A stretch of 64,000 nt of DNA from Deltaproteobacteria bacterium (GTDB taxonomy: Bacteria; Myxococcota_A; Polyangia; Polyangiales; Ga0077539), in contig JACRDB010000168.1 in NCBI GenBank assembly GCA_016218725.1, positions 17,209 through 81,208 of the forward strand, read 5' to 3'. Position 1 is the stretch's first letter. Each line of letters opens with the position of its first letter. A model generated the notes under the pieces. That model saw nothing but the letters and a program-made list of their open reading frames with translations, did no database searches and was not told the origin of the DNA. This document shows positions 54,816 to 63,743 of the stretch, piece by piece. A program made the position numbers and the translations under genes.

Positions 54816-55765
54816 CCGGGTGAAGGCCCCCCGAGGGTCTGGCGCAGGGAACGGATGTCCCCCGGCGTGGTGCGGCAGCAACCGCCCACGGCCCGGGCGC
54901 CCGCGGCGACGTAGCGGGCGGCGTACCAGGCCAGCGCGTGGGGCGCCTCCGAGTCGTCCCAGCGGCGCTCCTCGGGGAGCCACCGCCCGCCGCGGTTGGG
55001 GTACGCCAGGAGGGGCTTGCGCGTCGCGCTCCGAGCGCGCTCCAGGAGCTCCTCCACCCACCGGGGGTGCGAGCAGTTGACCCCCACGGCCACCACCGCG
55101 CGGACGCCCTCGACGGCGGCGACGCAGTCCTCGATGCGCTCGCCCTGGGCCACGTGGGCGCCGTCCCGGCAGGAGAAGCTCACCCATGCCCCGGGGCCGT
55201 CCAGGTCCTCCAGCGCGCGGGCGATGGCCTCGGCCTCCTCGATGCAGGGCACGGTCTCAAAGGCCAGGAGCTCCGCGCCGCTCCGGGCGAGGAGATCCAC
55301 CCTCGGGCGGTGAAAATCCCTCAGGGCCTCGACGTGGAGGCCATAGCCCCCGCGGAACTCGCTCCCGTCCGCCAGGAGCGCCCCGTAGGGGCCCAGGGAC
55401 GCCGCCACCCAGGGTCGCTCGGGCCCCGACGCGAAGGCGTCCCGAGCCTCCCTCGCGAGCTCCACGGCGCGCAGGAGCACCCCTTCGCTCCGGGCGCGGT
55501 CCAGGCCCCGCCGGGCGAGGCCCTCGAAGGTGGCCTGGTACCCCGCGGTGGTGATCACGTCGGCGCCGGCCAGGAGGTAGTCCCGGTGCACGGCCCGCAC
55601 CGCCTCGGGGGCCTCCAGGAGCACCCTTGCGCTCCACAACGGGTCGTCCAGGGTGAAGCCCCGCGCCTCCAGCTCCGTGGCCAGGGCCCCGTCCAGGATC
55701 ACCGGGCGGCCGCCACGCTCCGGGAAGGCCGCCGCTCCCACCGTCGCGTCGCGCATCCGGTCCAC
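54812..55765 (-). CDS. mmuM: Homocysteine S-methyltransferase family protein
   Basis: 317 residues. Single homocysteine-binding barrel: LDGALATELEARG at the start, ADVITTAGYQATFEG, LGPYGALLADGSEFRG, then the zinc ligands VGVNCSHP (Cys) and VGGCCRTTP (Cys-Cys). Complete Cys3 zinc site and length match MmuM-type enzymes that methylate homocysteine to methionine from S-methylmethionine or SAM, without the cobalamin domains of MetH. The methyl donor cannot be fixed from sequence, so the symbol is by family. ATG 55756 is an alternative start. One base from the SAM-methyltransferase gene upstream. Confidence 0.9.
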   Translation of the reverse strand: MDRMRDATVGAAAFPERGGRPVILDGALATELEARGFTLDDPLWSARVLLEAPEAVRAVHRDYLLAGADVITTAGYQATFEGLARRGLDRARSEGVLLRAVELAREARDAFASGPERPWVAASLGPYGALLADGSEFRGGYGLHVEALRDFHRPRVDLLARSGAELLAFETVPCIEEAEAIARALEDLDGPGAWVSFSCRDGAHVAQGERIEDCVAAVEGVRAVVAVGVNCSHPRWVEELLERARSATRKPLLAYPNRGGRWLPEERRWDDSEAPHALAWYAARYVAAGARAVGGCCRTTPGDIRSLRQTLGGPSPG

Positions 55766-55766
55766 G

Positions 55767-56597
55767 CTACCAGGGCGCGTAGGTCTCGCGCAGGGGCCGC
55801 GTCTCCGGGGTCGTCGGCGCCCGGTCCGCGGTGGTGAACGCGAGGAGGAAGCCCGGCCGGGTACGGTCCTGGTGGTGGGGGTCGTTCAGGTCGTAGCGAC
55901 GCACCGCCAGCGGTCCGAGACCCACCTCCCGGGCGAGCCCTACGAGCTGTGAGGGCTCCATGCCCTCGCAGTTGTGCTCCCGCCAGCGCTCGTGCCACGC
56001 GCAGGTGGCCACGTCGGTCTGGAAGAGCACCAGCCGCCCGCCGGGCTTGAGGGAGGCCGCCAGCGCCCGGAGCGTGCGCCGCGCCGCGGGCTCCTCGCCC
56101 TGCCAGAAGTTGTACACCTCGCTCAGGAGCACCGCGTCGTAGCGCCCCGCGTCGAGCCCCGGCGAGCCCTCCGGCACCACCCTGGCCTCTACGTTGTTGA
56201 GGCCGTGGGAGCGCGCGAACCGCGCGACAAACGCCACCATCTCCGGGTCGATGTCCACGGCGGTCACCCGCCCCGCCGGGCCCACCACCGCCGCGAGCTT
56301 GAAGGTGAAGTACCCCGCGCCCGCGCCCACGTCCGCCACGCTGGCTCCAGGCCGCGCGTCCAGGAGCGCGAGGACCTCCCGCGTGGCCTCCAGGCGGTCG
56401 CGGGCGGGGTTCCGCACCCTCGCCCACGGCCGCTCCCACTTCGCAGGACGGTGCCGCGCGGGGGGAGCCCTCCGGAGCGCGCCGACCGCCAGCGCCCCGA
56501 GGAGCCCCGCCAGGACGAGCAGGGCCAGCCGGAGGATCGCCCTCCGGGGCTTGGTGGTGATGGCGAGCAGCGCGGACCCTGGACGCCCGGTGGCCAT
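55767..56597 (-). CDS. Membrane-anchored class I SAM methyltransferase
   Basis: 276 residues. One hydrophobic N-terminal helix (RLALLVLAGLLGALAVGAL) follows an Arg/Lys-rich start, indicating an inner-membrane anchor or uncleaved signal. The methyltransferase core follows: motif I VADVGAGAGYFTFKLA, acidic VTAVDIDPEM (end of strand 2), YDAVLLSEVYNF (motif for strand 4) and LKPGGRLVLFQTD. Its substrate is unknown. It precedes the homocysteine methyltransferase-like gene, one base apart, so both are likely on one transcript; a methylation-cycle link is possible but not shown. Confidence 0.85.
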   Translation of the reverse strand: MATGRPGSALLAITTKPRRAILRLALLVLAGLLGALAVGALRRAPPARHRPAKWERPWARVRNPARDRLEATREVLALLDARPGASVADVGAGAGYFTFKLAAVVGPAGRVTAVDIDPEMVAFVARFARSHGLNNVEARVVPEGSPGLDAGRYDAVLLSEVYNFWQGEEPAARRTLRALAASLKPGGRLVLFQTDVATCAWHERWREHNCEGMEPSQLVGLAREVGLGPLAVRRYDLNDPHHQDRTRPGFLLAFTTADRAPTTPETRPLRETYAPW

Positions 56598-56720
56598 GCG
56601 TGGAAGGTCCTTCTGGGGCTGCGGCGCTGGTGCCGCAATCCCATGCGGTCTACTTACCGCACCGCGAAGGAATTGTCACCGGTTTGTGGGGTGTGATGCC
56701 CCACCGCCAGGTTCACGGAA

Positions 56721-57086
56721 TCAAGCGGCCTGCTTGAGGGTGAGCACCAGCGGGATGCGGTTGAAGCACCAGAGCCCGAGGGGGATCCCGACGATGGTGA
56801 GCGAGCACACGATGCCCGCGGACACCAGGAGCCCGGAGAGGTACCAGCCCGCGAAGAGGAACCATACGGCGCGGATCCAGAAGGGGTACTCCTTGGGTGC
56901 AGAGCCGGTGTAGGGCTCCACGGGCACCGGCTTGAGGGTGATGACCTGCGGCAGGCGGTTGAGCATCAGGAGGCCGATGGGCAGGAGCACCAGGCTCACG
57001 CAGCACAGGTACCCGACCAGGCCCCAGAGGATGCCCAGCCACCACCCGATGAGCAGGAAATAGAGGGTCCGGAGGAGGAGCTTCAT
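56721..57086 (-). CDS. yccF: YccF-family inner membrane protein
   Basis: 121 residues. Two repeated halves, each with a long hydrophobic segment and a conserved pattern: LGILWGLVGYLCCVSLVLLPIGLLMLNRLPQ region and CSLTIVGIPLGLWCFNRIPL. This is the YccF domain arrangement (two copies of the ~50-residue motif with PIG/PLG and FNRLP/FNRIP). Four helices are predicted. Molecular function is not established in the family. It stands alone between the methyltransferase and the GrpE-like gene. Confidence 0.88.
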   Translation of the reverse strand: MKLLLRTLYFLLIGWWLGILWGLVGYLCCVSLVLLPIGLLMLNRLPQVITLKPVPVEPYTGSAPKEYPFWIRAVWFLFAGWYLSGLLVSAGIVCSLTIVGIPLGLWCFNRIPLVLTLKQAA

Positions 57087-57119
57087 GGCTCCATGGTACT
57101 CCCGAGGGGCCGAGGGAAG

Positions 57120-57920
57120 TTACGCGGGGTTCCGGACGTGGGCCCCGCGGGAGAGCACCAGCCCCCCTGGGAGGCGCACGCTCACCGAGGGGCAGAGCAC
57201 CCGCCCTACGACGCCGGAGGTGGGGCTCCCGGGCGCGGGCGGAGGGACCAGCTCGGCCACCCGGGCGCCCAGGGCGGGGACCTCCAGGGTGACCGTGGCC
57301 CCGAGGGGCACGAGCAGCGCCTCCAGGTGGACCTTGAGGAGGCCCAGGTAGGCCGCCTGGAGGCCCGTTCCCTGGGTCCTTGGCGGCGCTGGTTCGGGCG
57401 CCGCCGGGGCGCTGCGCGCTCCCGTGGCGGGCAGGGCCCGGACGAGGCCCTTCAGGTTCTTTTCAAAGTCCTTCCGGAGCCCCTTGAGCTCCCGCAGGAG
57501 GTCCGGGGCCGCCCCGCCGTCGTCCGGGAGGCCCAGGCCCGAGCCCCAGCAGGCCAGCGGCAGGAGCCGGTCGGCCAGGCATAGGAACCACTCGGGCTCG
57601 GGGTCGCCGGTGGGCTCCCCGGGGGGCGCCCGACCGAGGGCCTGACGGACCTCTTCTCCCGCGGAGCCAAGGCGCTCCAGGAAGTCCTCGGCGCTCGGGG
57701 GAGCCTCGGCGGCCCCGAAGCGCGGCTGGGGGAAGGGCAGCTCGGCGCGGAGCACCCGGAGCCACCCGTCGAGCTGCGAGGCGCTCATGGCGTAGAGCCC
57801 CTGGAGGAAGGACCTTGACCCGGGCACCGCGGCCCCCGCGGGGAGCGATGGTTCGATATCGAACCATCGTCCCCACCAGCGGGTGAGGGCGCCCAGGAGC
57901 CTGCCGAACAGCGCGCGCAT
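57120..57920 (-). CDS. Small partner protein of the Hsp70-like ATPase, GrpE-like C-terminus
   Basis: 266 residues, 12 bp after the SrfB-like gene. The middle has a helical, Lys-rich stretch (LRELKGLRKDFEKNLKGLVR), then a Pro/Ala spacer. The C-terminal ~90 residues are helix followed by beta strands reading GVVGRVLCPSVSVRLPGGL then VLSRGAHVRN. This echoes the GrpE pattern of a coiled coil and a beta-wing with EV-x-RPGY-x-DRVLRPA. The likeness is remote and by eye. Its position beside an Hsp70-fold ATPase supports a nucleotide-exchange or adaptor role. It contains an exact 24-bp DNA palindrome near the 5' end, encoding RWFDIEPS. Confidence 0.6.
   Translation of the reverse strand: MRALFGRLLGALTRWWGRWFDIEPSLPAGAAVPGSRSFLQGLYAMSASQLDGWLRVLRAELPFPQPRFGAAEAPPSAEDFLERLGSAGEEVRQALGRAPPGEPTGDPEPEWFLCLADRLLPLACWGSGLGLPDDGGAAPDLLRELKGLRKDFEKNLKGLVRALPATGARSAPAAPEPAPPRTQGTGLQAAYLGLLKVHLEALLVPLGATVTLEVPALGARVAELVPPPAPGSPTSGVVGRVLCPSVSVRLPGGLVLSRGAHVRNPA
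57846..57869. promoter_or_regulatory. Exact 24-bp palindrome inside a coding region
   Basis: CGATGGTTCGAT followed by its exact reverse complement. It lies in frame, ~50-75 bases after the start of the GrpE-like gene, and uses codons (CGA, GAT, GAA, CCA, TCG) unusual for this region. A protein-binding site or RNA stem is likely; which one cannot be told. Confidence 0.7.
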
Positions 57921-57932
57921 GGCGGGGCGATC

Positions 57933-60803
57933 CTACTCATGGTCGATGTCCTCGGGGTCGATGGCGCCGTTGCGCCGGAAATCGAACTCCAGGCGCCGGG
58001 TCTCGAAGTGGGCGGTGAGGCCGCCGGCGGTGAGCTGCGGTGCGCCGTCCGGGGCGAGGACCTCCTCGGTGCCGCTGGCCTTCTCGACCCGCAAGCCCGC
58101 GAGGACCACCTCGCTGGCGGTGCGCTGGGCAAAGCCCACCTGGACCTTGCGGAGCTGGAGCCGCTCGCGCTCCGGGAGCGCGGCGGGGGTGAAGCGCACC
58201 TGGGCGAAGGGGATGGGCGGGTCCACGCTCCCGGCGGTGCCGGGCTTCGGGGGACCCCGGAAGTTCTGGCCGAGCACCGCCCGGGTGGCGAAGGGCTGCT
58301 CATCGATCCAGACGACCTGCGAGGGGTCCACGGGGCGGCCGTCGGCGCGCACCACCAGGCGGTCCTCGGGCATGACGAACTGCACTCCGCGTCCCTCCTG
58401 CCGGAGGACGCCGAGGAAGCGCGTGCGCTTGTGTTCGTCGATGGGGTGCACCACGAGGCGCTGACCCTCGCCGGTCTTGGTGGTGAGCACGTACCCGTGG
58501 GCGAGGCCGATGACCACGCCGAACTTGGACAGGTCCGCCCGGCGCCCGCCCCGCTGGGCGGCGTGCAGGTCCAGGAAGCCGAAGCCCTGCTCGGTGCCCG
58601 CGAGCTCCCTGGGGGACAACACATGCTGCGCCAGGACGGGCTTCGGGGAGGCCTCGCACGCGCGGCGGAGGCGCTCGGTCACGCCCGGGAGCTGGCTGCT
58701 CCTGCCGCTGGCCAGGAGGAGCTGCACGGGCGTGTGCGCCTGGGCGAGCCAGCGCTCGGCGGTCTCCAGCGCCGGGGCCAGCACCGAGGCGACGCACTGC
58801 TCCAGCCAGGCCCGGGTGGGCACGGCGTTGAGCACCTGGGTGACGTCGAACTCGCCGAGGTACTCCTGGGCCCGGGCGGCGAGTTGGAGCCGCAGCGAGG
58901 CCTCGTCCCCGGCCCCGGTGGTGAGCTGCACCTTCACGCTCTCGCCGAAGTTGAAGAACCCGAGGGTGCGCGCCATGCGATCGAGGTCCTGGGCCGTGGG
59001 TGTCTCCGTGGACCCTTCATCCCGCGCGAAGCGCGTGCGCAGGCGCTCCACCTGGTCCGGCGGCAGGAGCGTGCGGAGCCGTCGCTTGACCTCGCGACAG
59101 ATCCTCCGGGTGATCTCCACCCCGGCGAAGGGCAGGCCGTAGAAGTCCTCGATCTCGGACACCACCCGGTCGCCGTCTTCTCGCAGGCGCAGGAGCACCA
59201 GGTCCGTGGTGCCTCCGCCGCAGTCGAAGGTGAGCAGGCGCACGCTCCGTGGGGAAGGGTCGTCCTCGAAGCGCATGGGCTGGAAGGCGTCCAGGAGGTG
59301 GTCCAGGGAGAGGGACCCGAAGCGGTGGTAGAGCACCCCCAGGGCCGCCGCGGTGGCCTCGTCGAGGAAGGTGAGGGGAGGCTCCGGGCGGTCGCCGCAG
59401 AGGCCCCGGAGGGCGCTCTGTTCGAGGGCCACCCGGGCCACGCGCTCCAGGGTCTCGCGGTCCTGGGCGAGGAAGGCCACGGGGTAGGACAGGAGCACCG
59501 GCCCCACGGCCCCGAGGGACCCGTCCGACGATCCCCCCGCGGCGACGATCTCCCGCGCGGCCAGCTCGCCGAAGACCCCGTCGAGGAACTCCATGGCCAG
59601 GCCCGGGTCGCGCCCGATGCGCAGCTTGGGCGAGGGCTCCAGGTCATCCACGTCGAGGAGCGTGAGCGGGTCCACCTTGCGCGGGGCCTCCGCGGCGCCG
59701 TCGGGGCCCTGGACGGCGGGCTCCTCGGGCTCGGCGTCTCGGCGCCGGTGGCTCCTGCGGGCGTCGATGAGCTGCGTCACGATGCGCTGCACCCGCGTCC
59801 CGATCAGCGGGTCCCGGGCGCCGTCGAAGGGGTGCCCCGCCAGCCCCGGCGGGGTCTTGTCGTGGGGGATCAGCACGCTCGGGATGCCGGGCTCGTCCCT
59901 GCGACCCTCGGCGCGGCGCGCCAGGACGCTCCAGCGGTCGGCCAGGGGGATGGGCATCACCGGGTTGCCCAGCGTGGTGCGCTCCTCGAAGGACCTGGGC
60001 GGCAGGATGAACTCCGCATGCCAGGCCCCGTCCTGGAGGGAGACCTCCACGCAGTGGAACGACCACGGCGCCAGCGGGCCCTGGACGGTCATGTCGCGCT
60101 GCCCCTCGCGCTGCGTGACCACGCTGGTCTCGTGGGTGCCGAAGTCCACGGCGACGGTGGTGCCCGTCTCCCCCGGGCGCCGCGGGGCGCGCTCGGGCAC
60201 CAGGGTCAGGGGCGCGTCGGGCGTGGGCACCAGGGCGAGCCTGGCCGAGGCGCTGCCGACGTACTTCCCGAGGCCCGCGTAGCGCTCGTGGGGCGGGGTG
60301 TCGTCGTCGTAGTCGTGGGCGGCCAGGGCCCAGCGGAACGGATCGAGCACCAGGGCGTCGTCCAGGCCGTAGCGCTGCGCCAGGTGCTTGACCCTGCGCT
60401 CCGCGGCGCGGGTGGGCCCCACCACCAGGGCCGTGCGCGCGCTCTCCGGGTGCCACGCCAGCGACAGGGCCACCTCGAAGTTCGAGGGGTTCTTGTATAC
60501 GCGCACCGAGAAGAAGAGGTTACGCAGCGCCGGGTGGTCGTGCGCGGGGACGCAAGCGGCGCCCTTGTTGTCCGTGCGCCCGAGGGCCCGGGCCACATCA
60601 CTGGCCGGCAGCCACGCCTCCTCCCTGACGCGCGCCCGGGCGTAGCCCTCGGGCTCGCCGAAGCGCTGGGCGAAGAGCGTGAACTCCCGGAGCTCGCCGT
60701 TGCGGGCGAAGAGCCCCCGGCGCGTGCTGGCCCCCACCGGGAGCGTGAGCACCACGGGCGTGAGCCCGGCCCGAATCCGAAGGACCCCGGCCTCGATCAA
60801 CAT
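57933..60803 (-). CDS. Hsp70/actin-fold ATPase, SrfB-like
   Basis: 956 residues from ATG 60803, overlapping the upstream gene by 7 bp. Actin-like ATPase motifs: phosphate 1 TVAVDFGTHETSVVTQ (about 216-231), connect region FLDEATAAALG (479-489), phosphate 2 LLTFDCGGGTTDLVLLRL (523-540) and a later adenosine-type LLLASGRSSQLPGV. The ~200 residues before the first motif and ~250 after the ATPase are not Hsp70-like. Size, layout and the GTPase neighbour resemble SrfB of the srfABC loci, which lack a settled function. There is no C-terminal Hsp70 lid. A cytosolic complex with its two neighbours is likely. Confidence 0.75.
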   Translation of the reverse strand: MLIEAGVLRIRAGLTPVVLTLPVGASTRRGLFARNGELREFTLFAQRFGEPEGYARARVREEAWLPASDVARALGRTDNKGAACVPAHDHPALRNLFFSVRVYKNPSNFEVALSLAWHPESARTALVVGPTRAAERRVKHLAQRYGLDDALVLDPFRWALAAHDYDDDTPPHERYAGLGKYVGSASARLALVPTPDAPLTLVPERAPRRPGETGTTVAVDFGTHETSVVTQREGQRDMTVQGPLAPWSFHCVEVSLQDGAWHAEFILPPRSFEERTTLGNPVMPIPLADRWSVLARRAEGRRDEPGIPSVLIPHDKTPPGLAGHPFDGARDPLIGTRVQRIVTQLIDARRSHRRRDAEPEEPAVQGPDGAAEAPRKVDPLTLLDVDDLEPSPKLRIGRDPGLAMEFLDGVFGELAAREIVAAGGSSDGSLGAVGPVLLSYPVAFLAQDRETLERVARVALEQSALRGLCGDRPEPPLTFLDEATAAALGVLYHRFGSLSLDHLLDAFQPMRFEDDPSPRSVRLLTFDCGGGTTDLVLLRLREDGDRVVSEIEDFYGLPFAGVEITRRICREVKRRLRTLLPPDQVERLRTRFARDEGSTETPTAQDLDRMARTLGFFNFGESVKVQLTTGAGDEASLRLQLAARAQEYLGEFDVTQVLNAVPTRAWLEQCVASVLAPALETAERWLAQAHTPVQLLLASGRSSQLPGVTERLRRACEASPKPVLAQHVLSPRELAGTEQGFGFLDLHAAQRGGRRADLSKFGVVIGLAHGYVLTTKTGEGQRLVVHPIDEHKRTRFLGVLRQEGRGVQFVMPEDRLVVRADGRPVDPSQVVWIDEQPFATRAVLGQNFRGPPKPGTAGSVDPPIPFAQVRFTPAALPERERLQLRKVQVGFAQRTASEVVLAGLRVEKASGTEEVLAPDGAPQLTAGGLTAHFETRRLEFDFRRNGAIDPEDIDHE

Positions 60804-63007
60804 GGCGCGGCCTCCCCGGCGGGCGCCTGGGTGGGCGCGGCGTCGAGCTCGGCCACCAGGGCTTCGCAGCGCGCGCGCAGGAGCGCGAGGCCCTCGCCCA
60901 GGCCCTCGGGCAGGGACAGCTCGCCCACCACCCTCCGGAGGCGGCGGTAGGCCTCGCTGCGCCGGGGGTCGATGCCCAGGGTGCGGGCCGCGTAGTCCTC
61001 GCGCTCGGCGTCGGCGGCGTGGAGGAGCCAGTCCACGCCCGCGGCCAGGCGCGCCAGGAGGAAGTGCGCGCAGTGCACGGCGTTGGAGGGCTCGTCCCCG
61101 AGGAAGCGCTCCTCGCGGGCGCGGAGCTTCTGCGTGGGCCGGTCGGCGTCGAGCATGCGCTCCAGCACGGGCCGGAGCTGCCCGGCGAGGTCCGGGTCCC
61201 GCGCGGCGGCGCCCACCGACGCGCACGCCGAGCGCGCGCACTCGGCCACGAGCCCGTCCCAGGTGACCGCGGGGTGCTGGAAGGGCTTGAGGGAGGCCTG
61301 CCTCACGGTGGCCGGGAAGGGGAGCACGACGCCGTGCCGGGGGAGCTTCTCCCGGAGCCTCTTCACCAGCGCCTCCATGGCGTCCAGGGCCTGGCGATCC
61401 GCGCGGGGCTCGCGGGTGAGCCGCTCGTGCAGGTCCGTGACGGCGGCGCGGGCGCTCTCGGCGAGGCCCACGAGCTCCGTGGAGCGCACCTTGCGGAGCT
61501 CGCCCCGGTGGGCCAGGTGGAGCATGAGGCGGGTGAGGAGCTCGTGGCCCCGGTCCTCGGGGTTGGCGACGGCGAGGGCCACGTCCACCATCCAGGCCAG
61601 GAACCGACGGCGGGCGACGGGGTCCGCGGCGCGCACCCGGGCGACGTCCTCCACCCAGCTCCGGGCGAAGAAGTGCGCCACCTTCCACGCGAAGGGTGCG
61701 TCCTCGGGCAGGGAGGGCTCTTCAAGCGCGGCGGTGATGGCCTCGCGGGCGCGGGGGACCTCCTCCGCGGGGATCTCCAGGTGGGGGTCCACGTGGCGGT
61801 TCTCCAGGAGCACGAAGGGCGGCCAGGCCGCGAGGTCATTGGGGTCCAGGGCGTCCGCGAAGGGCTCCTCCAGGGCGCCCCGCAAGGGCTGCACCACGGA
61901 GCTGAAGACCGACTGCGGGAGGGACTGATGGGTATTGAGCTGCCGCTCGGTCTCCGGGCGCTGGAGGTCCCGGAAGCGCTCGGCGGTCTGCCTCAGGGCC
62001 TCGCCGGCGTAGGTCAGGGCGAGGACTGCACGGCCGCGCATGTGGCCCTCGCAGCGGGCGACCCACTGGCGCCAGGGGCCGTGCAGGAGCTGGTGCCCCG
62101 GGCGGATGGCGCTGGGCTGTGAGCTGCACACCAGGATCAGGAGATCGAGCTCTTGCACGGCCTGACGGAAGACGAGGTGGTTCTTCACGGCCTTGAGGTG
62201 TCGGGTGGCGTCGGCCTCGATCTGCGGGTCGGCGCCGGGGCAGTCCACCAGGTCCAGCACCTCGAAGATGCGCGCGGCGCGGGTGCCGGGCGAGGGGCGC
62301 ACGCGGAGCGTGACCTCGCTGGCCCGGAGCTGGAGCGAGCGCAGGCGGAGCTCGCCGGAGCGCAGGCGCACCACGCGGTACTCGCCCCGGCGGACCTCTT
62401 CGAGCTCGTAGCCGGCGTCGTCGGGGATGGGGAAGCGGCACACCCGGAGGGCCTTGGCGAAGTCGTCCCGGTTGCCGGGCTCGAAGGCGACGAAGAGCGA
62501 GTGCGGGAACTCGTCGAGGGTGGCGGCGTCCTCGGCGGCCTGGGGCTGGTCCTCGAAGGTGGCGTTGTCGAGGGTGCGGACGCGGACGGCGGAGTCGAGC
62601 TTTGCGACACCGCGCCGGGTGAGGCGGGTGAGGCACCCGGTGGTGTCCGCGTCGCCCACGGGGAGCTCCCGGAGCTCCTCCACGTCGAGGTACCAGCGGG
62701 ACAGGAGGGAGGTCTTGCCGGCGTTCACCTTGCCCATGGTGGCCGCGGTAGGCTGGCGCTCGACGGCATCGACGAAGCGCCGGAGGCTCTCCCGGGTGCG
62801 GCGCTCGGGCTCGTTCCACTCGCGCTCGACGAGCTGGGCGTCCTCGGGACCCGAGGCCCTGGCGTCGGCGATGCGGGCCGAGGCGTCGGAGAACCAGTCC
62901 GTCAGGAGCCTCGCGAAGGCCGCCAGGGACACCTCGAAGGGCGCCTGGGCGGCGGCCGGGGCTGGCAGCTCCTGGCCGTAGCGATCCAGCTCGAACACAT
63001 CGATCAT
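60797..63007 (-). CDS. Dynamin-like GTPase, SrfC-like (Virul_Fac type)
   Basis: 736 residues from ATG 63007. P-loop MGKVNAGKTSLL (about 91-102), a switch-type Thr in DADTTGCLTRL (120-130) and DCPG as the DxxG motif (255-258). Around these is a long helical protein, as in dynamin-like GTPases. A clear NKxD motif is not seen. The fold and its overlap with an SrfB-like ATPase gene match the SrfC/Virul_Fac family. A role in membranes or large assemblies is inference. First gene of the GTPase-ATPase-GrpE-like transcript and divergent from the methyltransferase across 51 bp. Confidence 0.75.
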   Translation of the reverse strand: MIDVFELDRYGQELPAPAAAQAPFEVSLAAFARLLTDWFSDASARIADARASGPEDAQLVEREWNEPERRTRESLRRFVDAVERQPTAATMGKVNAGKTSLLSRWYLDVEELRELPVGDADTTGCLTRLTRRGVAKLDSAVRVRTLDNATFEDQPQAAEDAATLDEFPHSLFVAFEPGNRDDFAKALRVCRFPIPDDAGYELEEVRRGEYRVVRLRSGELRLRSLQLRASEVTLRVRPSPGTRAARIFEVLDLVDCPGADPQIEADATRHLKAVKNHLVFRQAVQELDLLILVCSSQPSAIRPGHQLLHGPWRQWVARCEGHMRGRAVLALTYAGEALRQTAERFRDLQRPETERQLNTHQSLPQSVFSSVVQPLRGALEEPFADALDPNDLAAWPPFVLLENRHVDPHLEIPAEEVPRAREAITAALEEPSLPEDAPFAWKVAHFFARSWVEDVARVRAADPVARRRFLAWMVDVALAVANPEDRGHELLTRLMLHLAHRGELRKVRSTELVGLAESARAAVTDLHERLTREPRADRQALDAMEALVKRLREKLPRHGVVLPFPATVRQASLKPFQHPAVTWDGLVAECARSACASVGAAARDPDLAGQLRPVLERMLDADRPTQKLRAREERFLGDEPSNAVHCAHFLLARLAAGVDWLLHAADAEREDYAARTLGIDPRRSEAYRRLRRVVGELSLPEGLGEGLALLRARCEALVAELDAAPTQAPAGEAAPC

Positions 63008-63058
63008 GCGCGCCGAACCATAGCACCCTCCGGGACGTCCGGTCGGTATGATACCCGC

Positions 63059-63715
63059 GTGAGGGAGCCTCCGACGGGATCGCAGGGCGCGCGGGTGCGC
63101 GAGACGTATGACAGGGCCGCGGGGGACTACGCCCGGCACTTCCTGGACGAGCTCCGGGACAAGCCCCTGGACCGCGCGCTGCTGGAGCACTTCGCCGCGG
63201 GCGTGGGCGGTGAGGGCGTGGTGGTGGACGTGGGCACGGGGCCGGGGCACGTGGCCCGGTTCCTCCGTGACCGGGGCGTCCGCGCCGAGGGCCTGGACCT
63301 CTCCGAGGGGATGGTGTCCGAGGCCCGGGCGAGGCACCCCGGGGTGCTCTTCCGGGTGGGCTCGATGCTCGCGCTGGACGACCAGGACGACTCCTGGAGC
63401 GGCGCGACGTATTTCTACGCCATCGTGCACCTGGCGCCCGAGGAGCTCTGCCAGGCGCTGCGGGAGCTCCGCCGGGTGCTGCGCCCCGGGGCGCCCGCGC
63501 TCCTGGCCTTCCACGTCGGCGAGGAGGTGGTGACGGTGACGGAGTTCCTGGGCCACGCGGTGAGCCTGGACTGGCGCTTCTTCCCGCGAGAGACGGTGGT
63601 GGCCCTGGCCCGGGAGGCGGGCCTCGCGGTGGAGCTTGAGCTCCGCCGCAAGGCCTACCCCACGGAGCACCCGAGCGTGCGCGGGTATGTGCTGGTGAGG
63701 AAGGCGACGGGGTAG
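63059..63715 (+). CDS. SAM-dependent methyltransferase
   Basis: 218 residues from GTG 63059. Class I fold: VVVDVGTGPGHVARFLRD (motif I), AEGLDLSEGMVSEARAR (acidic residue at the end of strand 2), FYAIVHLAPEELCQALREL, VLRPGAPALLAFHVG (motif post-III), and a C-terminal RGYVLVRKA. It resembles UbiE/Methyltransf_11-type small-molecule methylases. No substrate can be inferred. Its stop is about 30 bp from the CRISPR array; no link between them is evident. Confidence 0.88.
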   Translation: MREPPTGSQGARVRETYDRAAGDYARHFLDELRDKPLDRALLEHFAAGVGGEGVVVDVGTGPGHVARFLRDRGVRAEGLDLSEGMVSEARARHPGVLFRVGSMLALDDQDDSWSGATYFYAIVHLAPEELCQALRELRRVLRPGAPALLAFHVGEEVVTVTEFLGHAVSLDWRFFPRETVVALAREAGLAVELELRRKAYPTEHPSVRGYVLVRKATG

Positions 63716-63743
63716 CGGAGGGCCCTCAGGGGGCGTTCGGTGG

